A stretch of 64,000 bases of DNA from Heterotrichella gracilis (lineage: Eukaryota > Sar > Xanthophyceae > Tribonematales > Xanthonemataceae): assembly GCA_032358255.1 (NCBI GenBank), contig JAULBX010025829.1, positions 434,001 to 498,000 on the forward strand. Direction: 5' to 3'. The translations under genes were made by a program, and so were the position numbers. Below are positions 10,839 through 18,993 of the stretch, piece after piece. Position 1 is the stretch's first letter; each line of letters opens with the position of its first letter. The notes under the pieces were generated by a model. The model did not search any database and was not told the DNA's origin. It saw nothing but the letters and a program-made list of their open reading frames with translations.

Positions 10839-11507
10839 CTAGTTAACACTATTTCCATCAAAATCAATACTAGATAATGCTACATTTTGATATTTAGAGC
10901 CCTTGTATATTTCTAAAATCTCAAATGTAAATATCATTTTTCTATTCTTTTGATAATATTTATTTTTTAAAAAGTTTATTTTTTTTACTGCAACATTTTG
11001 AAATCCAAAATAGTCATTTAATTCAATATCGCTATAAAATGTATTATTAATAGACATCCTTACCTTTTTTACTCTACCATATTCTTTCCAGGTAATTTTA
11101 TTCTTCGAATAACCATTTAGAAAAGTTATTTGATTTATATAGTCGGGATTTTCTTCGCTACAAATTTCAGCATCAACACAATTAATAACTATTTTTTGGC
11201 CTATTACATTTATGCTATCCGAAATCCATGCAGTGTTAATAAGTTGATCAAGAATGTTTTTTGCTTTATAGTTCTTTAAAAAGGATGTGGTTTTCACCGA
11301 CATTTCGGAAACAGACATCGACCATACCGGCCCACAATCGTAAAGACCATAGTTCTCGTCTCCTTTCTCTGCGCAGGTTGTATGACCTTTTTTAATATAA
11401 TGATCGAAATCCTCATTTATATAATTTTTCGCATGTTTTACTTCTGTCTGAGCGCGAAGCGTAAAAAAACCTACAAATAAAAATATAACAAGTAACTTCT
11501 TTTTCAT
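10839..11507 (-). CDS. Exported protein of unknown function
   Basis: I do not recognise this family. The chosen start (11507) gives MKKKLLVIFLFVGFFTLRAQ, a normal signal peptide ending AQ; ATGs at 11513 and 11546 are in frame. The mature part is rich in Asn, Lys, Tyr and Ile, with cysteines in the first half (TTCAEKGDENYGLYDCGPVW) that may form a disulfide. The DNA is more AT-rich than the flanking sugar genes. It sits inside the nucleotide-sugar operon (45 bp after the aminotransferase, 19 bp before ugd) yet has no visible link to sugar chemistry, so it looks like an insertion. Confidence 0.7.
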   Translation of the reverse strand: MKKKLLVIFLFVGFFTLRAQTEVKHAKNYINEDFDHYIKKGHTTCAEKGDENYGLYDCGPVWSMSVSEMSVKTTSFLKNYKAKNILDQLINTAWISDSINVIGQKIVINCVDAEICSEENPDYINQITFLNGYSKNKITWKEYGRVKKVRMSINNTFYSDIELNDYFGFQNVAVKKINFLKNKYYQKNRKMIFTFEILEIYKGSKYQNVALSSIDFDGNSVN

Positions 11508-11552
11508 TGTCATTATTAACTCTAAAAACACTATTAACATTTCCACGTTTTA

Positions 11553-12686
11553 TTAAAGTAATTCTAAAACTGTGTCGGTAATGTATTTTAATGTCTCTGA
11601 GTCTAACTCTGTATGCATTGGTAATGAAAGAACACAGGCGCACAACTTTTCTGTTACCGGAAAATCGCCTTGTTTAAATCTATCACTTTTAAATGCCTTT
11701 TGCATATGTAAAGGAATAGGATAATAGATCATGGCGGGAATTCCTTTTTCTGCTAATTGCTCACGTAACTTTGTTCTGTCGATACCATTTAGTTGTAACG
11801 TGTATTGATGAAAAACGTGGTTAGATTTTTTTGTACGTACTGGTGTTTTTAATTTTGTACTATTAGCAAAAGCTTTATCATAATAATCTGCTACTTTATT
11901 TCTTGCTGCAGCATATTCATCCAGGTGCTTTAATTTTACCTTTAGTACTGCAGCTTGTATAGTATCCAAACGCGAGTTAACTCCTAAAACATCATGCACA
12001 TATTGTACGCTTTGTCCGTGATGCGCTACCATTTTCATTTTTTTTGCGAGCTCATCGTCATTGGTATACATGGCACCACCATCGCCATAACAACCTAAAT
12101 TCTTACTTGGGAAGAACGACGTGCAACCAATAGTACCAATGGTTCCGGCTTTTTCTTTTCTTCCATCAGAAAAAATATAATCAGCGCCAATTGCCTGGGC
12201 CACATCTTCTATCACATATAAATTGTGTTTTTTTGCAAGCGCCATTATGCGTTCCATATCGGCACACTGACCAAATAAATGTACCGGTACAATAGCTTTT
12301 GTTTTTGGAGTGATGTTGCGTTCTATCGCTTCAACATCTATATCAAACGTATCGGGATATACATCCACTAAAACCGGCGTTAACCCCAGAAGACCAATAA
12401 CCTCAGCAGTAGCAACATAGGTAAAACTAGCAGTGATAACCTCATCGCCAGGTTTTAAACCAAGGGCCATCATGGCTATTTGCAGCGCATCGGTTCCATT
12501 AGCGCATGGTATTACGTGTTTTACTTTTAAGTAAGCTTCAAGATCGGCCTGGAATTCTTTTACAGCTGGACCATTTATAAATGCAGTGGTATTAAGTACG
12601 TCCTGTATTCCTTTATCAACTTCGCTTTTTATTTTCTCGTATTGACCCTTAAGGTCAACCATTTGAATTTTTTTAGTAGAGATCAT
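11553..12686 (-). CDS. DegT/DnrJ/EryC1-family nucleotide-sugar aminotransferase (WbpE-like)
   Basis: A PLP-dependent enzyme that transaminates a keto-sugar nucleotide for glycan synthesis. The Schiff-base lysine is in TSFFPSKNLGCYGDGG; the PLP-anchoring segment VIEDVAQAIGA and the N-terminal YLKVKHVIPCANGTDAL are typical of the family. At 377 residues it has the usual length. Of the subfamilies it reads most like WbpE/WlbC (UDP-2-acetamido-3-keto-glucuronate transaminases), but the matching dehydrogenase is not next to it. First gene of the leftward cluster; all following genes are within 45 bp. Exact substrate unknown. Confidence 0.88.
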   Translation of the reverse strand: MISTKKIQMVDLKGQYEKIKSEVDKGIQDVLNTTAFINGPAVKEFQADLEAYLKVKHVIPCANGTDALQIAMMALGLKPGDEVITASFTYVATAEVIGLLGLTPVLVDVYPDTFDIDVEAIERNITPKTKAIVPVHLFGQCADMERIMALAKKHNLYVIEDVAQAIGADYIFSDGRKEKAGTIGTIGCTSFFPSKNLGCYGDGGAMYTNDDELAKKMKMVAHHGQSVQYVHDVLGVNSRLDTIQAAVLKVKLKHLDEYAAARNKVADYYDKAFANSTKLKTPVRTKKSNHVFHQYTLQLNGIDRTKLREQLAEKGIPAMIYYPIPLHMQKAFKSDRFKQGDFPVTEKLCACVLSLPMHTELDSETLKYITDTVLELL

Positions 12687-12734
12687 GTTAAATAAATAGA
12701 TGAGCGAATTTAAGCAATTTTAGCTATAAAATGT

Positions 12735-13142
12735 TCAAAAAAATGGGTCAAATCCTTTTTGAAACCAATCTGGGATCTTGCACATTTTATTGGTTGCCTT
12801 ATCCAATAATACCAGGGTAACTTTGCCTGTATTTAAAAGCTCTCCTGCAGCGTTAAAACACTCGTAGTCAAAGATAAGGCGCAAGCCTGTTGGACGCTCG
12901 CGCATATATGTAACAACGGTTACTTCATCATCATAAAAAGCTGGCTTTTTATAGGAGATAGAAAAATCAATTACCGGCATTAATATGCCTCTTTCTTCAA
13001 CCTGCTTGTAACTAAAGCCTAGTTTGCGCATGGCTTCTACCCTGCCCACTTCGTAATACTGCGCATAAACACCATAATAAACGTAACCCATTTGGTCAGT
13101 TTCGCCATATCGAACGCGAATCTTAGTTTCAGCTTTTATCAT
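12735..13142 (-). CDS. YbgC/4-hydroxybenzoyl-CoA-type acyl-CoA thioesterase
   Basis: Hot-dog fold thioesterase of 135 residues. The N-terminal active-site segment YGETDQMGYVYYGVYAQYYE contains the family motif with catalytic Asp (D-x-M-G-x-V-x-Y); the length is exactly that of YbgC-type single-domain enzymes. It would hydrolyse a short or medium acyl-CoA or act in envelope lipid metabolism; the substrate cannot be read from sequence. It precedes the aminotransferase by 48 bp on the same strand, so it may head that transcription unit. Divergent from the nucleotidase genes at 13227. Confidence 0.88.
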   Translation of the reverse strand: MIKAETKIRVRYGETDQMGYVYYGVYAQYYEVGRVEAMRKLGFSYKQVEERGILMPVIDFSISYKKPAFYDDEVTVVTYMRERPTGLRLIFDYECFNAAGELLNTGKVTLVLLDKATNKMCKIPDWFQKGFDPFF

Positions 13143-13226
13143 GTTAATGTTAAATTTTTACAAGCATTAAAATATAATAAAACAAGGCTGCTTTAAAATA
13201 TTATTTTTACAAAAATAAGTTTTTTA

Positions 13227-13967
13227 ATGAAAGGCAGGATCTTATATCTTTTTTTATCTCTATTAATTTTCAGTTCCTGTTCTAAAACCTACTTAAAGCA
13301 AAAAGCTGATTTTACACATTATTCTTTAAGAGAAAATACCGAAAGTGAAAATGCAAAGATCGCTATTGCAGAATATAAAGTAAAAGTAAACGCCGAGACA
13401 GAAAAAGTAATTGGTAATACAACCGATGTGCTTGTAAAAGATGGAGACGAATCTACTCTTGGAAATTTTGTCTGCGATGCTTTAAAACATTCCGCAGAAA
13501 AAGAATTTAAGAATTTACCGGTAGATGTTGTTTTAATTAATCGTGGTGGGCTTCGTGTTAATTTACCTAAAGGTGATATTAAGATCATAAATATTTTTGA
13601 ACTAATGCCCTTTGAAAACGACCTTGTACTAGTCAAAATTTCTGGTGAAAAATTATTGGAAGGAATACAACTTATTATTGAAAAAAAGCATTCATTCATG
13701 GGTCTGAAGATCAAAGCTGAAAATAATAAACTAACAGAAGCTACGATTAATAATATTGCTATTGATAAAACAAAAATCTACACGATCGTCACCAGCGATT
13801 ATTTAGCTTATGGCGGCGATAATTTTATTTTTTTGAAAGAGCCTTTTGCAATGGAAAAAAGTAATTTAAAGATACGCGATGCCATTATTAAGTATTGTTA
13901 TTTTTTAACTGAAAATAAAAAACAGATCATTCCGTACACAGATGGGCGACTTCAAATTTCAAAATAG
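13227..13967 (+). CDS. 5'-nucleotidase C-terminal domain, lipoprotein
   Basis: This carries only the 5_nucleotid_C half of a UshA-type 5'-nucleotidase, the part that holds the nucleoside. It has a lipoprotein signal with lipobox FSSC (Cys near residue 19). The core reads DESTLGNFVCDALKHSAEK, then VVLINRGGLRVNLPKGDI, then TSDYLAYGGDNF, all family hallmarks. The catalytic metallophosphatase half is the next gene, overlapping by 26 bp in another frame. In the usual single-chain enzyme the order is the reverse (metal domain first). The two halves probably assemble in the envelope; that assembly is inferred. Confidence 0.88.
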   Translation: MKGRILYLFLSLLIFSSCSKTYLKQKADFTHYSLRENTESENAKIAIAEYKVKVNAETEKVIGNTTDVLVKDGDESTLGNFVCDALKHSAEKEFKNLPVDVVLINRGGLRVNLPKGDIKIINIFELMPFENDLVLVKISGEKLLEGIQLIIEKKHSFMGLKIKAENNKLTEATINNIAIDKTKIYTIVTSDYLAYGGDNFIFLKEPFAMEKSNLKIRDAIIKYCYFLTENKKQIIPYTDGRLQISK

Positions 13968-14883
13968 GCGCGAATTTTTAAAATTCACATTAGGTGCGGC
14001 AGCCACTGTTTATGGGCTAAATAGCTATGCCCAAAATAATTTGTTGTTAGAAAAAGGGTTTACCAAACTCACTATTCTTTATACAAACGATCAGCATAGT
14101 AGAATAGAACCTTTTCCCGAGAACGATGCAAAATATGCAGGCGAAGGTGGTTTTGCAAAACGTGCTTCGATGATCGAAAAAATAAGAACTGAAGACAAAA
14201 ATGTTTTGCTCTTAGATGCTGGAGATATCTTCCAGGGTACACCCTATTTTAATTATTATCATGGCGAAATAGAATACAAATTAATGAGCTTAATGCAATA
14301 TGATGCAGTAACATTTGGCAACCATGATTTTGATCTTGGATGCGAAAATATTGTGGCACAAATGCCTCACGCTAGCTTTGATTTTATAAATTGCAATTAT
14401 GGTTTTGAAGATACAGCGCTTGCTAAAAATAAAAAAATATCACCTTACAAAATATACAAAAAAGGTCCTTTAAAAATTGGTGTTTTAGGTGTTGGTATTG
14501 ACCTTGAAAATTTAGTGGATATAAAATACACCAAGGGACTAATTTACAATGATCCTATTGTAAAAGCCAATGAAATAGCAGCTGCGCTGAAGAATGACGA
14601 AAAGTGTGATTATGTGATATGCCTTTCACACCTTGGTTATAAATACGATACAAATAAAGTGTCAGATATGGCTTTAGCCGAACGATCTAAAAATATTGAT
14701 CTTATTATTGGCGGCCATACGCATACGTTTTTAGAAACGCCGCAAATGACTTTAAATAGTATTGGTAAAGAAGTTCAAATTACGCAAGTTGGCTGGGCAG
14801 GTATTTGGCTTGGCAAAATAGAAGTATTCTTCTCTTCATATAACAAAAAAACCTTACAAAACAACAAAAATATGAGGATTTAG
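13942..14883 (+). CDS. Metallophosphatase, 5'-nucleotidase N-terminal domain, Tat-exported
   Basis: The two-metal catalytic half of a UshA-like 5'-nucleotidase. Motifs in order: ILYTNDQHSR (metal site 1), LDAGDIFQGTP, TFGNHDFDLG (catalytic Asn-His), CLSHLGYKYD and GGHTHTFLE. The N-terminus has a twin-arginine signal (NRREFLKFTLGAAATVYG), so it should be exported folded with metal already bound. At 313 residues it lacks the C-terminal nucleoside domain, which is supplied by the preceding gene. The start lies 26 bp inside that gene, implying translational coupling. Confidence 0.9.
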   Translation: MGDFKFQNRREFLKFTLGAAATVYGLNSYAQNNLLLEKGFTKLTILYTNDQHSRIEPFPENDAKYAGEGGFAKRASMIEKIRTEDKNVLLLDAGDIFQGTPYFNYYHGEIEYKLMSLMQYDAVTFGNHDFDLGCENIVAQMPHASFDFINCNYGFEDTALAKNKKISPYKIYKKGPLKIGVLGVGIDLENLVDIKYTKGLIYNDPIVKANEIAAALKNDEKCDYVICLSHLGYKYDTNKVSDMALAERSKNIDLIIGGHTHTFLETPQMTLNSIGKEVQITQVGWAGIWLGKIEVFFSSYNKKTLQNNKNMRI

Positions 14884-14958
14884 AAGGCCATGTAAAAAAA
14901 AACTAATCCTGCAAGTTTTAGGCTAAAATTTTCTTAAATTTTTTTTTCGGTTTTTTTG

Positions 14959-14988
14959 TTGCAAAGACAAATAATCCCATTATATTTA
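14959..14988 (+). promoter_or_regulatory. Probable dnaA promoter
   Basis: TTG at 14959-14961, 19 bp spacer, TATATTTA at 14981-14988 (one mismatch to TAnnTTTG). The dnaA ATG is about 57 bp downstream in very AT-rich DNA. No DnaA boxes were recognised in this gap. Confidence 0.45.
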
Positions 14989-15044
14989 CAAACACGAATA
15001 AGTTAATTACTTTTACAATAACATAATATTTAAATATTTTTATA

Positions 15045-16484
15045 ATGATGAAGGAGAAAACTGCAGAACAGATTTGGAATGGATGTCTCGAGATAATAAA
15101 AGACAATGTTAGCCCTCAAAATTTTAAAACATGGTTTGACCCGATTAAACCAATTAAATTAATAAATAACGTTTTAACCATCCAAGTTCCATCACAGTTT
15201 TTTTACGAATGGATCGAGGAACATTATATTACTTTAATTAAAAAAGTAATAAAAAAAGAATTAGGCGCTGAAGGTAGATTAGAATATAATATCATCATGG
15301 ATAATGCTTCAGGTAAAACTGAAACACCAATTACTTTTAAATTACCGAACATTAATACCAATTTAAAAAATCCATCAGTATCAATGCCAATTGATATTGG
15401 TTCAAACCCTATTAAAAATCCATTTGTAATTCCGGGTTTAAAAAAGGTTCAGGTAGAATCGCAATTAAATCCTAACTACAGTTTTGATAATTCGGTAGAA
15501 GGTGATTGTAACCGTTTAGCACGCAGTGCCGGATTTGCAGTTGCACAAAAACCGGGTGGAAACGCTTTTAACCCATTATTGCTTTATGGTGGTGTTGGTT
15601 TAGGTAAAACTCACTTAGCACAAGCTATAGGTATCGAAGTAAAAAAGAACTTCCCTAACAAAACCGTTTTATACGTTCAGTCAGAAAAATTCATTACTCA
15701 ATTTATTGAGTCTATAAAAAACAATAACCAAAACGATTTCGTTCATTTTTACCAAATGATAGATGTTTTGATCATTGACGACGTACAGTATTTTGCAGGT
15801 AAAGAAAAAACACAGGATGTGTTCTTCCATATCTTTAACCACTTACACCAATTAGGAAAACAGATCGTTCTAACATCTGATCGTCCGCCGGTTGATATTC
15901 AGGGAATTGAGCAACGTTTATTGTCTCGTTTCAAATGGGGGCTTAGCGCTGATCTTCAAGCTCCAGGTTTAGAGACCAGAATTGCTATCCTTGAGAAGAA
16001 AGTTTACAACGAAGGTATTCAGCTTCCAAAAGAAGTTATTGAATATTTAGCTTATAGCATCACTTCAAACGTTCGTGAATTAGAAGGTGCTTTAATTTCA
16101 TTATTAGCACAATCTAGCTTAAACAAAAAAACGATCACTTTGGAATTAGCCAAAACAATGATCGACAAATTTGTGAAGAGCACTGCCCGCGAGGTTTCTA
16201 TCGATTATATACAAAAAGTGGTTTGTGATTATTTTGATCTTGCCATAGACACTATGAAATCTAAGACCCGCAAACGCGAAGTAGTTCAGGCTCGTCAAAT
16301 TGCCATGTACTTTGCAAAAAGCATGACCAAATCTTCATTAGCAACTATTGGTATGCACTGCGGTGGTAAAGATCACGCAACTGTTTTACATGCTTGCCGC
16401 ACGGTAAACAACTTAATGGATACCGATAAGCGTTTTAAAGCTTATATCGAAGAACTTGAAAAAAAGATAAGCATTAGCAACTAA
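15045..16484 (+). CDS. dnaA: Chromosomal replication initiator DnaA
   Basis: DnaA binds DnaA boxes and melts oriC. The 479-residue protein has the N-terminal DnaB-interacting domain I (IWNGCLEIIKDNVSPQNFKTW), a short linker, an AAA+ domain with Walker A LLYGGVGLGKTHLAQAIG near residue 185 and Walker B VLIIDDVQYFAGKE near 242, and a C-terminal domain IV with the signature GGKDHATVLHACRTV for box recognition. Two ATGs are adjacent (15045, 15048); either may be used. No oriC could be recognised next to it. Confidence 0.97.
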   Translation: MMKEKTAEQIWNGCLEIIKDNVSPQNFKTWFDPIKPIKLINNVLTIQVPSQFFYEWIEEHYITLIKKVIKKELGAEGRLEYNIIMDNASGKTETPITFKLPNINTNLKNPSVSMPIDIGSNPIKNPFVIPGLKKVQVESQLNPNYSFDNSVEGDCNRLARSAGFAVAQKPGGNAFNPLLLYGGVGLGKTHLAQAIGIEVKKNFPNKTVLYVQSEKFITQFIESIKNNNQNDFVHFYQMIDVLIIDDVQYFAGKEKTQDVFFHIFNHLHQLGKQIVLTSDRPPVDIQGIEQRLLSRFKWGLSADLQAPGLETRIAILEKKVYNEGIQLPKEVIEYLAYSITSNVRELEGALISLLAQSSLNKKTITLELAKTMIDKFVKSTAREVSIDYIQKVVCDYFDLAIDTMKSKTRKREVVQARQIAMYFAKSMTKSSLATIGMHCGGKDHATVLHACRTVNNLMDTDKRFKAYIEELEKKISISN

Positions 16485-16499
16485 TTCTATAGAATAATT

Positions 16500-16528
16500 A
16501 AAACCTCAAATCCTAAGTTTGAGGTTTT
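16500..16528 (+). terminator. Terminator after dnaA
   Basis: AAACCTCAAA (16501-16510), loop TCCTAAG, TTTGAGGTTT (16518-16527): a perfect 10 bp stem ending in T, 16 bp after the dnaA stop. The remaining 160 bp before the next gene is AT-rich with no other structure I can support. Confidence 0.85.
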
Positions 16529-16690
16529 ATTTTATAAAGGCAAATGTTTAAAATTTTCTTTGTTTAAACCAAAATTCTAAGCTAGATTTAGTCTTCAAAT
16601 ATTAAACGACAGAACATCAAATTGTCTAAATACATTTAGTTCAGTTTAATTGAAATTATAAAAGAATAAGAACGAAAAAATAATTTTACA

Positions 16691-17599
16691 ATGAAAAATA
16701 TAACGGTAATAGGAAGTGGTACAATGGGAAATGGAATTGCCCACGCTTTTGCGCAATGCGATTATAAAGTAAACTTAGTGGATATTAATGAAGCTGCTCT
16801 TCAAAAAGCACTAGCTACTATTACTAAAAACTTAGACCGTCAGGTTCAGAAAGGAACTATTACAGAAGAGGCAAAAAATGCTACGCTCAAAAACATAACC
16901 ACTTTTACTGATCTTGCTGCAGGAGCTAAAAATGCTGACCTTGTAGTTGAAGCAGCAAGTGAAAACTTAGATATTAAATTAAAGATCTTTAAACAACTAG
17001 ATGAGATCTGCTCACCAAATACCATTTTAGCAAGTAATACCTCTTCTATCTCTATCACTCAAATTGCTTCTGCAACAAAACGTGCCGATAAAGTAATTGG
17101 CATGCACTTTATGAACCCGGTGCCAATTATGAAACTAGTGGAAATTATTCGCGGATACAGTACTTCTGATGAAGTAACTGACCTAATAATGGCAACTTCA
17201 AAAAAATTAAATAAAGTACCTGTAGAGGTTAACGACTTTCCGGGATTTGTAGCCAACAAAATTTTAATGCCAATGATCAACGAAGCAATTATTACTTTAC
17301 AAGAAGGTGTTGCCGGCGTTGAAGAAATTGATACCGTTATGAAATTAGGAATGGCCCACCCAATGGGTCCATTACAATTGGCGGATTTTATTGGATTAGA
17401 TGTTTGTTTAAATATTTTACGCGTTTTACAAGACGGATTTGGCAATCAAAAATACGCGCCTTGTCCGCTATTAGTTAATATGGTTACTGCAGGCCACCTT
17501 GGTGTAAAATCAGGAAAAGGCTTTTACGATTACAGCGGTGGAACTAAAGATCTTGTTCTGGCTGATAGATTTAAAAAAAAAGTAGCTGAGTTAGCGTAA
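16691..17599 (+). CDS. 3-hydroxybutyryl-CoA dehydrogenase
   Basis: NAD(P)-dependent oxidation of 3-hydroxyacyl-CoA (beta-oxidation or butyryl-CoA/PHB metabolism). The N-terminal Rossmann motif GSGTMGNGIAHAFA starts at residue 8; the hinge ASNTSSISITQIA, the segment GMHFMNPVPIMKLVEI with the catalytic His, and PGFVANKILMPMINEA are diagnostic of the family. Length 302 fits a monofunctional Hbd rather than the FadB fusion. The following gene begins two codons after this stop in the same frame. Confidence 0.93.
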   Translation: MKNITVIGSGTMGNGIAHAFAQCDYKVNLVDINEAALQKALATITKNLDRQVQKGTITEEAKNATLKNITTFTDLAAGAKNADLVVEAASENLDIKLKIFKQLDEICSPNTILASNTSSISITQIASATKRADKVIGMHFMNPVPIMKLVEIIRGYSTSDEVTDLIMATSKKLNKVPVEVNDFPGFVANKILMPMINEAIITLQEGVAGVEEIDTVMKLGMAHPMGPLQLADFIGLDVCLNILRVLQDGFGNQKYAPCPLLVNMVTAGHLGVKSGKGFYDYSGGTKDLVLADRFKKKVAELA

Positions 17600-17605
17600 A
17601 AAAAA

Positions 17606-18034
17606 TTGGCCGAAGTTTATAAAAATACTCTCCCTATCGAGTACCCGAACATTCCAAGTGCGGGTGTGTATTATTTTAATACAAAAAGCGCGCTTAGGTA
17701 TGAAGTTAGGTTTGGCCGTTTACAGGATAACATTTTACATTCTAACATTGTTTTTGGTGTGGTTAACGATGAGTTTGAAGGCGAAGAATATGTTGCCACA
17801 AACAAAGGCGAAGTTTACCAAGTAATGAATACGATCGTAGAGATCGTAAAAAATTACATGAAAGAACATCCAAAAGTAAATGTGTACGAATTTAATGCTG
17901 TTGGCCGCGATAACGAAGACGATTCTATTGAGAATGGCCGTATGGTATTATACCGTCGTTTCCTTCCTAAAATATTTGAAAAAGGCTGGCACTTTAAAAT
18001 TGAAGGCAACTTTGCTTTGGTGACAAAATTGTAA
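17606..18034 (+). CDS. Conserved-looking cytosolic protein, TTG start, unknown function
   Basis: A 142-residue soluble protein that I do not recognise. It begins TTG GCC GAA (MAEVYKNTLPIEYPN) only two codons (AAA AAA) after the TAA of the dehydrogenase gene and in the same frame, so translation is either re-initiated at TTG or reached by stop-codon read-through. No ATG near the N-terminus could replace the TTG. The composition (many aromatic and charged residues, IVEIVKNYMKEHPKVNVYEF, MVLYRRFLPKIFEKGWHFKIEG) looks like a folded alpha/beta protein. Function cannot be inferred from context. Confidence 0.75.
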   Translation: MAEVYKNTLPIEYPNIPSAGVYYFNTKSALRYEVRFGRLQDNILHSNIVFGVVNDEFEGEEYVATNKGEVYQVMNTIVEIVKNYMKEHPKVNVYEFNAVGRDNEDDSIENGRMVLYRRFLPKIFEKGWHFKIEGNFALVTKL

Positions 18035-18053
18035 GATCAACACTACCTCCATC

Positions 18054-18989
18054 ATATTAAGAAAAACACTTTTATTTATTTTTACCTGTCTTTTATTATT
18101 AAAAGCAGGTGCTAGATCTACTTCAAACCCTTATGGATTTTACGCACCAAACTTTAATAACCTTTTGCCATTTTCTAAAGAAGAAATAAAGAACTTTAAG
18201 GAGAAAAGCATAAAAAAGATCACCGCTTATTCTATTGATTACGAAACGATCTATTACTTCAATAATCTTGGCCAATTATATCTTGAAAAAAATTTCCTCG
18301 TCAAAAAAAAGAAGGGTAAAGAACACAGAAGAATTCTGGATTCTACTATTTATAAATATGACCTTCCCGGAAATTTGATCGTTATTAAACGGGCTGGGCA
18401 CGTAGGGGGTTATGATTCATTGTCATACGACCAATCAGCCAGAATAACTTATTATCTTTCCTATGATGTTTATACCCAAAAAAGGAATAAAACAGTTATC
18501 CAACTTAATTATGAGTTAGTACCGGAAAAATCGGATGCATATACAACAACTTTTATCAATAAAATAGATACTTCTTATATCGATCGTTATGTTTATAACG
18601 CTAATAATGAGATCATAAGAACAAATGATGACTCATTAGCAAAGACCATCATTTCACCAACAGAATATAGTATAAAATACCTCTATAAACCGGATACTTC
18701 TTCAAAATATAACTTGGGCCAGGAATTTTTTTATAAGAATAATAAACTGGTAAAGCGTAATTATTACGAAAGATCGTATAAGCATTCCAATGAGAGTTAT
18801 CTTTTAGAATATAAAACCGAAAGATATTTATACAATGAAAATGGCAGCCTCGATCAAAAATCTGTTGGTTACTATTCAGGAATAAAAGAAGTCTATTTTT
18901 ATAACGAAGAAAAATTACTTTCCGAGAAATATGTTATGTATAGAGAAAAATTGGACAATTACATCCAATATTTTTATGCGCGTAATTGA
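18054..18989 (+). CDS. Exported YD-repeat-like protein with non-canonical start
   Basis: The clearly coding frame is usually opened at a TTG at 18165, but it continues in frame upstream with an obvious signal peptide: residues read from ATA at 18054 are I-L-RKTLLFIFTCLLLLKAGA. No ATG, GTG or TTG precedes it before the in-frame TGA at 18021-18023; ATA 18054 is one base from ATG. The mature part has loose repeats of the type YNNLGQLYLEK, YKNNKLVKRNYYE, YNENGSLDQK and YNEEKLLSEK, as in secreted Bacteroidota RHS/YD-like proteins. Either a rare AUA/AUC start is used, a start codon has been lost (incipient pseudogene), or there is a sequencing error. It overlaps nothing downstream. Confidence 0.55.
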   Translation: MLRKTLLFIFTCLLLLKAGARSTSNPYGFYAPNFNNLLPFSKEEIKNFKEKSIKKITAYSIDYETIYYFNNLGQLYLEKNFLVKKKKGKEHRRILDSTIYKYDLPGNLIVIKRAGHVGGYDSLSYDQSARITYYLSYDVYTQKRNKTVIQLNYELVPEKSDAYTTTFINKIDTSYIDRYVYNANNEIIRTNDDSLAKTIISPTEYSIKYLYKPDTSSKYNLGQEFFYKNNKLVKRNYYERSYKHSNESYLLEYKTERYLYNENGSLDQKSVGYYSGIKEVYFYNEEKLLSEKYVMYREKLDNYIQYFYARN

Positions 18990-18993
18990 TAAT

